This document shows positions 51,485 through 60,426 of a DNA stretch of 64,000 nucleotides, one piece after another. The stretch's first letter is position 1. Each line of letters begins with the position of its first letter. The notes below the pieces were generated by a model. That model ran no database searches. It was given only the letters and a program-made list of their open reading frames with translations, and was not told where the DNA came from. Source of the DNA: Paracoccus sp. Z118 (GTDB lineage: Bacteria > Pseudomonadota > Alphaproteobacteria > Rhodobacterales > Rhodobacteraceae); the NCBI RefSeq assembly GCF_019061185.1, contig NZ_JAHQZU010000010.1, forward strand, positions 62,001-126,000, in the 5' to 3' direction. The position numbers and the translations under genes were made by a program.

Positions 51485-52605
51485 CGCCCGCCGCCGGGCG
51501 CGAAGCCGTCGCGATGCTCGTGGAGTGCCACGAACTGAGCGAGGTTGGAGCGTGAAGCAAACAGTCCAGTGGACTGTTTGTAGCGAACAACGGCGTGTGC
51601 CGTGATCGGATCGGACGTCCGTCCGCTACCGCAGCCGACTCCCCGACGACCATGACCTGCGCGAGCGCCTGCGGGCCCTGGCGTCCGAGCGCCGCCGGTT
51701 CGGTTACCGGCGGCTGCACGTTCTGCTCAGGCGGAAGGGACATGTCGTGAACCGCACGAAGACCAGCGGCTCTACCCGGAGGAAGCCTGTCGGTGCGCAG
51801 CGGCGGGGACGGCAGAAGGCGACCGGCACCCGGGTGCCGCTGCTGACGGTGGCCGTGCCGAACGCACGCTGGTCGGTCCACCCTCGCGATGGGCCTCGAA
51901 CCGGTGGCGGCTCCATGGCTCGATCCACGACCAGTTCGCCCACGGCCGCCGGTTCCGATCTTCAACGTGATCGACGACGTGACGAAGGAACGTCTCGCCG
52001 CCGCGGTCGACACCTCGATCTCGGGGCGCCGCGTCGCGCGGGAGCTGAGGGTTCTGATCGCCCGGCGCGGCAAGCCAGGCCTGATCGTCAGCGAACACGG
52101 GACCGAGTTCACCTCGAATGCGATGCTGGCCTGGAGCGGAGAGATCGGCGTGTCCTGGCACTTCATCGCGCCCGGCAAGCCCATGCAGAGGGGCATCTGC
52201 GAGGCGTTCAACTCGAAGATGCGAGACGAGCTGCTGAACGAGACGCTGTTCTTCGGCCGCGATCAGGCCCGCCGCATCGTCGCCAGCTGGGTGGCCGACT
52301 ACACCGCGTCCCGGCCCCATTCGGCACTCGGCTACCAGACCCCATCGACGCAGTGCGTCGACCCTTCGCCGCCCAACTCGCCGCAACGGGCGATCGGCTA
52401 CACGCGATGGAAACGTTCCGCCGATCGCCCATTGCTCCTCCGCGCAAGTGGGCAAATGTCACCCGCCGGCTCTGGTTTCAGGTGGATGAAGGTCGGGGGC
52501 ACAGCAGGGGCCAGGTCAGGGGTCGGAGCACACCCGCCGCAGCCAGGAAAACGACGGAGGTTGGTTCTGCCTCGACCCGAGCCTGACCCACGAAACACAA
52601 CGTAA
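51481..52605 (+). pseudogene. IS3 orfB transposase remnant, frameshifted
   Basis: Segments in successive frames: VTPAAGREAVAMLVECHELSE, a 47-bp insertion, SVRYRSRLPDDHDLRERLRA with RRFGYRRLHVLLRRKGHVVN, then [20 protein letters not shown], and from about 51967 [20 protein letters not shown]. The second catalytic Asp is lost: where DNGTEFTS is expected the sequence has EHGTEFTS. The last Glu region ([14 protein letters not shown]) remains. At least three frame changes make it inactive. Confidence 0.8.
51558..51580. repeat. Perfect 23-nt palindrome inside a small insertion
   Basis: caaacagtcca-g-tggactgtttg, 11-bp arms around one base. It sits in the middle of 47 bp (51544-51590) that interrupt the expected orfB codons between LSE and the RR that should follow. 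Confidence 0.6.
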
Positions 52606-52847
52606 AGGTGGGTCAGTTCTCGACGGAAAACCGGCGTCAGTTCCGGGTGGAAATCAACGGCCTGCACGTCTCCTGAGAAAGCTGCGCGACCATATGGCCA
52701 GACCGTCGCCGAGCCAACCGCTTCCCGCGGAGAACGCCCATAGTTTCGCCGGGCCCTTGACGCCACCCCAAACCGGAACGCACGGTGTGTTGAACCACAG
52801 CAGCGTCAGGCAGTTTGATTGACGTTGACAGATCAGGAGAGATGACG

Positions 52848-53267
52848 ATGACGACCAGAACGGGCTCCGCGAAGTGGCAAGGGACGATCAAGGAAGGCAA
52901 GGGGCAGGTCTCGACCGAATCGGGCGTGCTGGACTCGGCCTACGGCTTCAACACCCGCTTCGGCGACCAGAAGGGCACCAACCCCGAGGAACTGATCGGC
53001 GCCGCCCATGCCGCCTGCTTCAGCATGGCGCTGTCGGGGCAGCTGGAGCAGGCCGGGGTGACGGACGTCACGATCGAGTCCTCCTCCGCCGTCACGATCG
53101 AGAAGCAGGAGGCCGGCTTCACCATCACCAAGGCGCATCTGACCACCCGGATCTCGGGTCAGGGCGACGAGGCCGCGATCCGCAAGGCCGCCGAAGCGGC
53201 GAAGACGGGCTGCCCGGTCAGCAAGGTGCTGAACGCGGAAGTGACGATGGATCTGACGGTCGCTTAG
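52848..53267 (+). CDS. OsmC/Ohr family peroxidase
   Basis: 139 aa from MTTRTGSAKWQGTIKEGKGQ. The two redox Cys are in GAAHAACFSMALSG and KTGCPVSKVL, as in OsmC proteins that reduce organic hydroperoxides. The first lies at the start of the long central helix. ATG 52848 is preferred because AGGAG lies 8 nt upstream; ATG 52842 is too close. The gene stands alone between the IS scar and convergent prfC. Confidence 0.9.
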   Translation: MTTRTGSAKWQGTIKEGKGQVSTESGVLDSAYGFNTRFGDQKGTNPEELIGAAHAACFSMALSGQLEQAGVTDVTIESSSAVTIEKQEAGFTITKAHLTTRISGQGDEAAIRKAAEAAKTGCPVSKVLNAEVTMDLTVA

Positions 53268-53283
53268 GCCGAACGCTCAGGCG

Positions 53284-53308
53284 CGGCTGCGGATTGATCC
53301 CGCAGCCG
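53284..53308. terminator. Bidirectional hairpin between osmC-like gene and prfC
   Basis: A perfect 9-bp stem (cggctgcgg / ccgcagccg) with a 7-nt AT-rich loop between convergent genes. No T-run. Same design as the hairpin at 32441. Confidence 0.5.
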
Positions 53309-53343
53309 GCACCGACGCGTCTCCACCCGAAGCGCGTCGAATG

Positions 53344-54942
53344 TCACACCATCATCTCTTTCGTCGCGGTCAGCTTCAGCTCGGGATGATCGCGCACCAC
53401 GCGGTCGATGTCCCATTGCAACCGCGTCAGATACACCAGATCGCCGTCGTGGTCCGTCGCGATATGCTGCTTGTTGGAGGCCGCGAATTTCTCCACCGCG
53501 TCCTTCGGTCCCGCCATCCAGCGGGCCGAGGTGAATTGCGACGCCTCGAAGCGCACTGGCAGGCCGTATTCCAGCTCGATCCGGCTCGCCAGCACCTCGA
53601 ACTGCAACGCGCCGACGACCCCGACGATGAAGCCCGAACCGATGGTGGGCTTGAAGACCTTGGCGGCCCCCTCCTCGGCGAACTGCATCAGCGCCTTTTC
53701 CAGATGCTTGGCCTTCATCGGATCGCCCGCGCGAACCGTCTGCAGAAGCTCCGGTGCGAACGACGGAATCCCGGTGAAGCGCAGCGGCTCCCCTTCGGTC
53801 AGCGCGTCGCCGATGCGAAGCTGGCCGTGATTGGGAATGCCGATGATGTCGCCGGCCCAGGCCTCCTCGGCCAGCTCCCGGTCGGCGGCGAGGAACAGCA
53901 CGGGGTTCGACACCGCCATCGGCTTCTTCGAGCGGACATGCAGCAGCTTCATCCCGCGCTCGAAATGGCCGGAGGCGAGGCGGACGAAGGCCACCCGGTC
54001 GCGGTGCCTGGGGTCCATGTTGGCCTGCACCTTGAAGACGAAGCCGGTGACCTTCCCTTCCTCGGGGGCGATCTGACGCTCGGCGGCGGTCTGCGGCTGC
54101 GGCTGGGGCCCGAACTCGCCGATGCCGAGCATCAGCTCCTTGACGCCGAAGCTGTTGATGGCGCTGCCGAACCAGATCGGCGTCATGTGGCCTTCCAGGA
54201 AGGACTTGCGGTCGAAGGCCGGCAGCAGCTCGCGCGCCATCTCGACCTCCTCGCGCAGCTTGGCGAGTTGGGCGGCAGGAATGTGCTCGGCCAGCTTCGG
54301 ATCGTCCAGCCCCGAGATGCTGATCGATTCCGCCACCCGGTTGCGGTCGGCGCGGTCCATCAGCTCCAGCCGGTCGTGCAGCAGGTCGTAGGTGCCGATG
54401 AAATCCCGCCCCATCCCGATCGGCCATGACGCGGGGGCCACGTCGATCGCCAGATTTTCCTGGATCTCGTCGATGATCTCGAAGGTGTCGCGGCTTTCGC
54501 GATCCATCTTGTTGCAGAAGGTCAGGATCGGCAGGTCGCGCATCCGGCAGACCTCGAACAGCTTGCGGGTCTGGCTTTCGACACCCTTGGCGCCGTCGAT
54601 CACCATGATCGCGGCGTCCACGGCGGTCAGCGTCCGGTAGGTGTCCTCGGAAAAATCCGAGTGGCCGGGCGTGTCCACCAGATTGAACCGATACCGCCCG
54701 AAGTCGAACGACATGGCCGAGGCCGAGACGGAGATTCCCCGGTCCTGCTCCATCTTCATGAAGTCGGACCGCGTGCGCCGCGCCTCACCCTTGGCGCGGA
54801 CCTGCCCCGCCATCTGGATCGCCCCGCCGAACAGCAGGAACTTCTCGGTCAGCGTGGTCTTGCCCGCGTCCGGGTGCGCGATGATCGCGAAGGTCCGGCG
54901 GCGGGCGATTTCGGGCGGAAGCTCGGGGCGATTGTCCAGCAT
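53344..54942 (-). CDS. prfC: Peptide chain release factor 3
   Basis: Translational GTPase that removes RF1/RF2 from the ribosome after termination. It has 532 aa. G1 AHPDAGKTTLTEK, the switch region GISVSASAMSFDF, G3 VDTPGHSDFSEDTYR, G4 TFCNKMDRE, and the RF3-specific C-terminal VVGALQFEVLASRIELEYG. It starts after a 332-bp gap holding its promoter region. Length and sequence are typical. Confidence 0.95.
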   Translation of the reverse strand: MLDNRPELPPEIARRRTFAIIAHPDAGKTTLTEKFLLFGGAIQMAGQVRAKGEARRTRSDFMKMEQDRGISVSASAMSFDFGRYRFNLVDTPGHSDFSEDTYRTLTAVDAAIMVIDGAKGVESQTRKLFEVCRMRDLPILTFCNKMDRESRDTFEIIDEIQENLAIDVAPASWPIGMGRDFIGTYDLLHDRLELMDRADRNRVAESISISGLDDPKLAEHIPAAQLAKLREEVEMARELLPAFDRKSFLEGHMTPIWFGSAINSFGVKELMLGIGEFGPQPQPQTAAERQIAPEEGKVTGFVFKVQANMDPRHRDRVAFVRLASGHFERGMKLLHVRSKKPMAVSNPVLFLAADRELAEEAWAGDIIGIPNHGQLRIGDALTEGEPLRFTGIPSFAPELLQTVRAGDPMKAKHLEKALMQFAEEGAAKVFKPTIGSGFIVGVVGALQFEVLASRIELEYGLPVRFEASQFTSARWMAGPKDAVEKFAASNKQHIATDHDGDLVYLTRLQWDIDRVVRDHPELKLTATKEMMV

Positions 54943-55274
54943 GGGCGGGCTTTACCGCGCGCGCCCTGCCCCCGCAACCGATGCCATGTAACCTTTTCCA
55001 CCGCAGTGTAACCATTTGTTCCGCGACGTGCGCCGAAGTCTCGCGGTGATCGCGGATGCTCGCAGGCGTTCGCGCCCGGTGTCGGTCAGCCTCGACCCCG
55101 CTTCTGTGCGCATGGGACACGACCGTCTGCGGCCGTCCCTCGATTGCGCCGGAGCGGCTGATCCGAGCGAGCCTGATCCAGATCCTGTGCTCCATCGGGT
55201 CCGAGATCGCCGACCTCGGCCACGACCGTCACGGCGGCCGGTCGGGGTGACAGGCCCTTGCTTCGCCTCGTCCC
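54943..55274 (-). other. Intergenic region upstream of prfC
   Basis: 332 bp without a supportable gene. TGTAACC occurs twice exactly 20 bp apart (54987-54993 and 55007-55013), 45-70 bp upstream of the prfC ATG, so on the prfC strand GGTTACA is repeated on one helix face. A weak hairpin cgaccg...cggtcg (55223-55244) lies near the cytochrome gene stop. I see no promoter boxes I would defend. Confidence 0.4.
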
Positions 55275-55760
55275 TCATTCGTCCAGCGGCTTGAGGATCG
55301 GTTGCTCCTCTGTACGGACCTGCGCGACCATCTCGGCGCTGACCTCGACAGGTGTGCCGGTTCTGGCCTCGGAGAGCCAGGCCACCAGATCGGCCACCTG
55401 CTGGTCCGTCATGCCCGCCTCGAAGCCCGGCATCGAGACGTTGCCCGGTTCTCCGCGATGCACCCCGTGCAGGGTCACTTGCGTGAGGCGCGCCGGATCG
55501 CCGTTGCCGACCTTGCCGGTGCCGTGGCACGCGGAGCAGTTGCCAAGGAACAGCCGTTCCGGCGTGGCCGCCACGTCGCCGGGGCTTTCCAGCGGCTCGG
55601 CGCGCAGCAAGGCAAGCTGCTCGGGGGCGATCAGGGGCGATTCCTCGGGCTCCTGCGCCTGCGCAACGGTCAGACTGGCGGCCAGCACTCCGGCCGCACT
55701 CAGGAGGCGAAGCCCGTTCCTGCCCGGCGAAGCGGTGATGTCCTTGCCTTGGAATGTCAT
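55275..55760 (-). CDS. Monoheme cytochrome c, dehydrogenase electron acceptor
   Basis: 161 aa. Signal peptide up to about residue 36 (AAGVLAASLTVAQAQ), haem c site CSACH at residues 75-79, axial Met probably in NVSMPGFEAGM. It overlaps the GMC dehydrogenase gene by 4 bp (ATGA) and most likely takes electrons from its FAD in the periplasm. Three-subunit sorbitol, fructose and gluconate dehydrogenases usually use a triheme subunit, so a monoheme partner is a reduced form. Confidence 0.85.
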   Translation of the reverse strand: MTFQGKDITASPGRNGLRLLSAAGVLAASLTVAQAQEPEESPLIAPEQLALLRAEPLESPGDVAATPERLFLGNCSACHGTGKVGNGDPARLTQVTLHGVHRGEPGNVSMPGFEAGMTDQQVADLVAWLSEARTGTPVEVSAEMVAQVRTEEQPILKPLDE

Positions 55761-57349
55761 TGCATCGCCTCCCGCAGGGTGTCGGCGATGCGGTAGGACA
55801 GCGCCGCGATGGTCAGCGTGGGGTTCACGGTCGAGCCCGAGGGGAACACGCTCGACGAGGCCACGAACAGGTTGTCATGGTCATGGGTGCGGCAGTCGCG
55901 GTCCACGACCGAATCCGCCGGATCGTCGCCCATGATCGTCGTGCCCATGATGTGGTTGTTGGACGAGAAACCGTCGCCGAACACGGCCTCGGTCCCGCCC
56001 AGCATCTCGGCGAAGGCGGTGAAATGCTCCTTCACCTTGGCATCCGAGGTCCGCACGTAATCCTCGATCCGCCAGGTGATCTCGGGCCGGGGCAGGCCCA
56101 GCGCATCCTTGTGCTCGGCGCTCGGCACGATCCGGTTCTCAGGGTCGGGAAGCTGCTCGTAAAGCCCGGTGAACAAAATCTGCCGACTCGCGAAGTCGGC
56201 GATCATCCCGTCCAGTTCGGCGCCATAGACGCCGCGTTTGACCAGTTCCTCGGTCACCTGGCGGATGCGGTTGTAGTTGCCGACGTTCATCTTGGCGGCG
56301 GCGTAGTCGGACCGGAACGGCCCGTCGCGCATCCCCTCGATATAGCTGTTGCGCTGCGGGCCGCGCCCCGACCACAGCGGCTCGCTGGAGTAGAAAGTGA
56401 TCGAGCTGCCCGGATGATCCATCAGGTTGCGGCCCACCTGGTCCGAGCTGTTCGCGACCCCTTCCGACATCAGCAGCAGCTTGGGGATCTCGATGGCGTT
56501 CGCGGCCAGGACGAAATAGCGCCCGGTGATGCGGTGCTCGGTCCCCTGCGGGTCAAGATAGCTGACGGCCGCCACGCGCCCGTCGGGGCCAAGCTCGACG
56601 CGGTGGACGACCGCATCCGTCACCAGCGTCGCGCCCGCGTCCTCGGCCTTGCGGACGGTGTCGCCGGCGCTGTATTGCGCCGCGATCGGGCAGATCGGGG
56701 CGCAGGTGTTGTTCCCCTCGCAGGCCGGGCGGCCGTCATAGGGGCGGCTGTTGCGGGCGACGATGTCGGGGACGACCTTCCAGCCCTTCTCGCCCAGCAC
56801 CTGCTGCACGCGAAGGTCGAGATAGGACAGCAGCGGCTTGCCATCCATCGGGAAGGGCTGCGTGCGGGGCGAGCCGTGGTCGTCGTCCAGATTGCCCGCG
56901 ACGCCAAGTTCCAGCTCGGCCCGGTAGTAATCGGCCTCGATGTCGTCATAGCCGAAAGGCCAGTCGCGCCCGACCCCGAATTCGCTGCGGACCCTGAAGT
57001 CCGACGGCAGGAAGCGCGGGGCGATGGCGTTCCAGTGCAGCGTCGTGCCCCCCACGGCGCGGATGTAGCCGGCGATATAGGGGTCCTGACCCTTCTGGAT
57101 CACATAGTCGTTCGGGGGCGAATACTGCGGGTGCGGGGCGTGAACGCTGGGCGGATAGGGCGCCTGGAAATCCCCCTTGGCGGGGGAACTGCGGAAGCGT
57201 TCGACGATCTGCCAGCGCTGCAGCCGCGGCCCGGCTTCCAGCATCATCGTGTCGATACCCGCCTTCGCCAGTTCCAGCGCGACAATGGCCCCCGCGACGC
57301 CGGAGCCGACGATGACCACATCGGCCGAGCTTTTGCTGTCGTGAACCAT
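55757..57349 (-). CDS. GMC-family FAD dehydrogenase, large subunit of a sugar/polyol dehydrogenase
   Basis: 530 aa. Dinucleotide-binding motif VVIVGSGVAGAIVALELAKAG at residues 11-31, GGTTLHWNAIAPRFLP, a Cys cluster (PACEGNNTCAPICPIAAQYS) seen in gluconate/sorbitol-type dehydrogenases, and the C-terminal GMC His-Asn region (SSNNHIMGTT, GSTVNPTLTIAALSYRIAD). No signal peptide; export probably occurs as a complex with the Tat small subunit. One base separates it from the small-subunit stop. Confidence 0.87.
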   Translation of the reverse strand: MVHDSKSSADVVIVGSGVAGAIVALELAKAGIDTMMLEAGPRLQRWQIVERFRSSPAKGDFQAPYPPSVHAPHPQYSPPNDYVIQKGQDPYIAGYIRAVGGTTLHWNAIAPRFLPSDFRVRSEFGVGRDWPFGYDDIEADYYRAELELGVAGNLDDDHGSPRTQPFPMDGKPLLSYLDLRVQQVLGEKGWKVVPDIVARNSRPYDGRPACEGNNTCAPICPIAAQYSAGDTVRKAEDAGATLVTDAVVHRVELGPDGRVAAVSYLDPQGTEHRITGRYFVLAANAIEIPKLLLMSEGVANSSDQVGRNLMDHPGSSITFYSSEPLWSGRGPQRNSYIEGMRDGPFRSDYAAAKMNVGNYNRIRQVTEELVKRGVYGAELDGMIADFASRQILFTGLYEQLPDPENRIVPSAEHKDALGLPRPEITWRIEDYVRTSDAKVKEHFTAFAEMLGGTEAVFGDGFSSNNHIMGTTIMGDDPADSVVDRDCRTHDHDNLFVASSSVFPSGSTVNPTLTIAALSYRIADTLREAMQ

Positions 57350-57350
57350 C

Positions 57351-57932
57351 TCAGCCTCCGCTTTCGGGTTTCTCGGCCCAGTTTTCCCGATAGACGTAGC
57401 TGGGGATGGGGATGGTGCCGGCCAGCGGCGCGAACATCAGCGCCTGCTCCCAGGCGACGGTGTGCATGGCGGCGGGCGTCCCTTCCTCGACCGCCTCGGG
57501 CGGCACCAGCCCGGCCTCGGCGTCGGCCGGCGAGTCGATGACGCCGACCACGCCCAGATACCAGGCCGAGACGATCTGGCGTGGAATCCAGGCGAACTCG
57601 GCCCCCGCCTCGTCAAGCGCTGTCTGGAGCCCCGACGCTTCGGTGCCGCGTTCGTCCATGAAGCCGGCAAGCTGAGTGAGTCCTGCGTCGAAGCCAGGGA
57701 ACCGCGCCGACAGCGCCTCGAACGCCACGCGGCCCTGCGCCGGGGGGAGGTCGTCATGGCCGGTGAGCCGTGCGGAGACTCGCATGAACTCCTCAAGTCC
57801 GCCCGCAGCTTCCTGCGCCCCCGCGGCCAACGGCAACGATCCGAAAAGCAATCCCGCGCCAAGCCCGGTACCCAGAAACAACACGCTGCGGCGACTGAAT
57901 CCCGGCGCTGCCGTGGTGGAGTGCTGAAACAT
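57351..57932 (-). CDS. Tat-exported small subunit of sugar/polyol dehydrogenase
   Basis: 193 aa. The start MFQHSTTAAPGFSRRSVLFL carries a twin-arginine motif (SRRSVLFLG) and a hydrophobic stretch ending LAAGAQEA. The mature part fits the FAD-sorbitol dehydrogenase/gluconate dehydrogenase small subunit family (helical, SAWYLGVVGV and YVYRENWAEKP at the end). GGGAGATACG precedes the ATG. The order small-large-cytochrome is that of periplasmic sorbitol/gluconate-type enzymes. Substrate unknown. Confidence 0.82.
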   Translation of the reverse strand: MFQHSTTAAPGFSRRSVLFLGTGLGAGLLFGSLPLAAGAQEAAGGLEEFMRVSARLTGHDDLPPAQGRVAFEALSARFPGFDAGLTQLAGFMDERGTEASGLQTALDEAGAEFAWIPRQIVSAWYLGVVGVIDSPADAEAGLVPPEAVEEGTPAAMHTVAWEQALMFAPLAGTIPIPSYVYRENWAEKPESGG

Positions 57933-58333
57933 CGTATCTCCCTCGCATTGAGCCGCCGATCCGAGCAACCGTCGATGCCTGCAAGCGCATGGCGCGTGGG
58001 CCTCAACGAGGATCACGCATCCGAGTTCCACCGTGCGTCCGGGGCGCCATCTGGCGGCGGCCGGGAAAAGCGCCCGCGGCCTCAGCCGTTTTCCAGTCTG
58101 CTTTCTCCCGCCCACACCCATCGGAATAATGCAAGGCTCTCGTCGCGCACCCGTAGCCGGCACCTCCAGCAGGACGCCTCCATCGCGAGGTCGGCGGCGC
58201 GCACCAGCCCGGCCTCCTTCAGCACCGCGCCAGACCCTCTTTCGGTCAATTTCCGCCCGACCAGATGACCCGGTCCGCTCGGCGGCCCGCGATGAAGGCC
58301 CGCGCCACCGCCTTCCTGCCCTGTTTGTCGTGG
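57933..58333 (-). other. Intergenic region upstream of the dehydrogenase operon
   Basis: 401 bp. It should hold the operon promoter, though none is clear. On the minus strand a frame ending at 58082 reads LTERGSGAVLKEAGLVRAAD and then a Cys/Arg/Trp-rich stretch. It could be the decayed end of a gene, but I do not recognise it. Confidence 0.35.
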
Positions 58334-59077
58334 TCAGAGTTCCTGCGCCGTCGGCCGGAACAGGATCTCGTTGATGCCGACGTCTTCCGGCTCGCTGATG
58401 GCGAAGGCGACCAGGCGGGCGAAGGTTTCGGCGGGCACGCCGACCTGGCCCACATAGTCCTGGTTCGCCTCTCGGACGTCCGCCTCGCTGATGTGGTCGA
58501 GAAGCTCGGTCTTGACCGCGCCCGGCGAGATGATCGTGACGCGGACGTTGTGGGGCGCCACCTCCTGCCGCAGCCCTTCCGAGATGATCCGCACCCCGGT
58601 CTTGGTCGCGGAATAGACCGTGGAGCCGCCGAAGACCTTGTGACCCGCGACCGAGGACAGATTGATGATGTGGCCCGATTTCTGCTCGATCATGCGGGGC
58701 AGCGCGGCGGCGATGCCGTAGAGCACGCCCTTGAGATTGACGTCGATCATCCGGTCCCATTCATCGACCTTCAGACGGTCCATGGGCGACAACGGCATGA
58801 TGCCGGCGTTGTTGATGAGCACGTCGATCCGCCCGTAGGTCTGGACGGCGGTGTCCACCAGCTTCTCCACGTCGTCCCGCTTCGTCACGTCGGTGGCGAC
58901 GGAAGTGGCCTTGCCGCCTGGCTCAGTGATCTCGGCCGCGAGCGCCTCGATCCGCTCGGCGCGGCGGGCGCCGAGGACGACGCTGGCGCCCTTTGCGGCG
59001 AGGTGACGCGCCGCGGCCGCCCCCATGCCGCTGGAGGCGCCGGTGATGACGACGATTTTTCCTTGGATGTTTTCCAT
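58334..59077 (-). CDS. Short-chain dehydrogenase/reductase (classical SDR)
   Basis: 247 aa from [19 protein letters not shown]. Cofactor motif [12 protein letters not shown], and catalytic Ser (LSSVAG) with YSATK. The Arg pair in LGARRAERI just after beta-2 suggests NADP(H) preference. Substrate unknown. Similar proteins are annotated as serine 3-dehydrogenase or clavaldehyde-type reductases. The frame is open to 59215 but overlaps the next gene there. The ribosome site is weak. Confidence 0.88.
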   Translation of the reverse strand: MENIQGKIVVITGASSGMGAAAARHLAAKGASVVLGARRAERIEALAAEITEPGGKATSVATDVTKRDDVEKLVDTAVQTYGRIDVLINNAGIMPLSPMDRLKVDEWDRMIDVNLKGVLYGIAAALPRMIEQKSGHIINLSSVAGHKVFGGSTVYSATKTGVRIISEGLRQEVAPHNVRVTIISPGAVKTELLDHISEADVREANQDYVGQVGVPAETFARLVAFAISEPEDVGINEILFRPTAQEL

Positions 59078-59187
59078 ATCTGCGCCGGGCATCGGCTGTC
59101 CGAAGCCGAATTCCGGCGACGCCCGTCCTTTCACGAGCTTGGCGGATTTTCCGCCGGGTTGAACTGCCGATCGGGATTGGACCCGAG

Positions 59188-59904
59188 CTACTTCTGGACC
59201 GCGTAGCGCAGCCACACCACGCTGTCGCCGAGGTCTTCCACATGCGTGAGCCGGAAGCCGATCGGCGCAACCGTGCTGTATGGCTCCCGTGCGGTGAAGA
59301 AGCGGTTGCCCTCGGGATCGCCGTTGGCGATGGGGGCGATGACCGAGCTTACCTCATCGACGAGGCCCGCCTGCAGGAACGACCAGTTGATCGTGCCGCC
59401 GCCGCCGATCATCAGACGCCTGATACCGATGCCGTGGAGCTTGTCGAGCATGACCTCGAAATCGACCTGCTCCTTTCCCGCGACGATGTAGGAGATGCGC
59501 TTGCGGCGCAGGAAATCCTTGTAGGCGTTGCTCGCGGCATCGGTGAGCACCTCGACGAAATGCGCCGGCGCGCCCCCGTAGCCGTAGGTATTCGACTCGA
59601 AGGCCAGTTCGCCCCGAGGGTCTATCGAGATGTAGAACATCTCCGCGTGAGGCTCGGCGATATAGTCGCCCTCGGGCACCTCGGCGGCGCTCTCGTCGAT
59701 CTCCGGGGTGCGGTAGTGGGTGATGTTGTCCTCCGTCGAGGTCTTTCCGTTCAGGTAGGCATCGATGCCGAGCACCTGCTTGCCCGGCGTCAGCGCGAGA
59801 TCCTGATAGCGCTGGCTGGCGGCCTCGAACTCGGGGATCGGCATGATATCGATGTTTCCATCGATCGACGTATGCGTGTGGATGATGACATAGGGCTTCT
59901 GCAT
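59188..59904 (-). CDS. RibD C-terminal/dihydrofolate reductase-like protein
   Basis: 238 aa from [20 protein letters not shown]. The fold of the RibD reductase domain is indicated by the opening substrate loop (SIDGNID) and [20 protein letters not shown], the NADPH-binding segment, then [13 protein letters not shown]. Members reduce pteridine-like or other small substrates, and many are orphan enzymes. GGAGACCATC precedes the ATG. Its stop is 110 bp before the SDR start. Confidence 0.85.
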   Translation of the reverse strand: MQKPYVIIHTHTSIDGNIDIMPIPEFEAASQRYQDLALTPGKQVLGIDAYLNGKTSTEDNITHYRTPEIDESAAEVPEGDYIAEPHAEMFYISIDPRGELAFESNTYGYGGAPAHFVEVLTDAASNAYKDFLRRKRISYIVAGKEQVDFEVMLDKLHGIGIRRLMIGGGGTINWSFLQAGLVDEVSSVIAPIANGDPEGNRFFTAREPYSTVAPIGFRLTHVEDLGDSVVWLRYAVQK

Positions 59905-59988
59905 GATGGTCTCCATAAGATCGTGCTGCAGCGCCATGCCGGGCCTTCGCCGGAGGAAATCAGGGCATGACGTCGTGGTGCGTCGGGA

Positions 59989-60396
59989 TCAGTCGGGGCG
60001 CGTCACTTTGACGGTGACGCTGCCCGGCCGGTCGAATATCGACACGTCGCCTTCGACCTGTCCCAGAATGACGATGCCGGGATCGGGAACCCGCCCGCCG
60101 CGGTAGTAGATGACGAAATCGCGCGTGCTCCCGACGCCGAGAGTTCCCGCAGAGAAGTTCCGTTGCCGTTCGCCCTCGGGCAACGGACCTGGCAGACGGC
60201 CGGTTTTCTCCTGCCGCAGATGATCCTGCATCTCGATGGTCAACGGCAGCATTCGCAGGAACGCCGTGCCGGCCTCGTTATCTGCGACTTCGGCCGAGAC
60301 CTCGCCCCAATCCGATGAAACGACGATGCGCTCCTGACTCATGGCAGCACCGGTGAAAGCGGACAGGATAGCGCCTGCCAATGCGATCTTTCGCAC
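59989..60396 (-). CDS. Exported cyclophilin-fold (Cyclophil_like) protein
   Basis: 135 aa with GTG start; a strong site AAGGAGG lies 7 nt upstream. Signal peptide VRKIALAGAILSAFTGAAMS. The mature part matches the bacterial cyclophilin-like family: VSAEVADNEAGTAFLRMLPL then LTIEMQDH, and DFVIYYRGGRVPDPGIVILG near the end. The prolyl isomerase active site of true cyclophilins is not present, so enzymatic activity is unproven. Confidence 0.78.
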   Translation of the reverse strand: MRKIALAGAILSAFTGAAMSQERIVVSSDWGEVSAEVADNEAGTAFLRMLPLTIEMQDHLRQEKTGRLPGPLPEGERQRNFSAGTLGVGSTRDFVIYYRGGRVPDPGIVILGQVEGDVSIFDRPGSVTVKVTRPD

Positions 60397-60426
60397 ATTT
60401 GTTCCTCCTTGTCGCAAGAGCGCTCG

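Larger units (their letters stand above)
51381..52616 (+). mobile_element. Decayed IS3-family (IS407/IS2-like group) element
   Basis: Remnants of overlapping orfA and orfB of an IS3-type transposase with several frameshifts and a lost left end. At the right side, ctgacccac (52583-52591) and gtgggtcag (52608-52616) form an inverted repeat, and the following ~60 bp (gtcag repeats) also look like element-end sequence. No intact left terminal repeat is visible, so boundaries are approximate and transposition is not expected. Confidence 0.75.
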
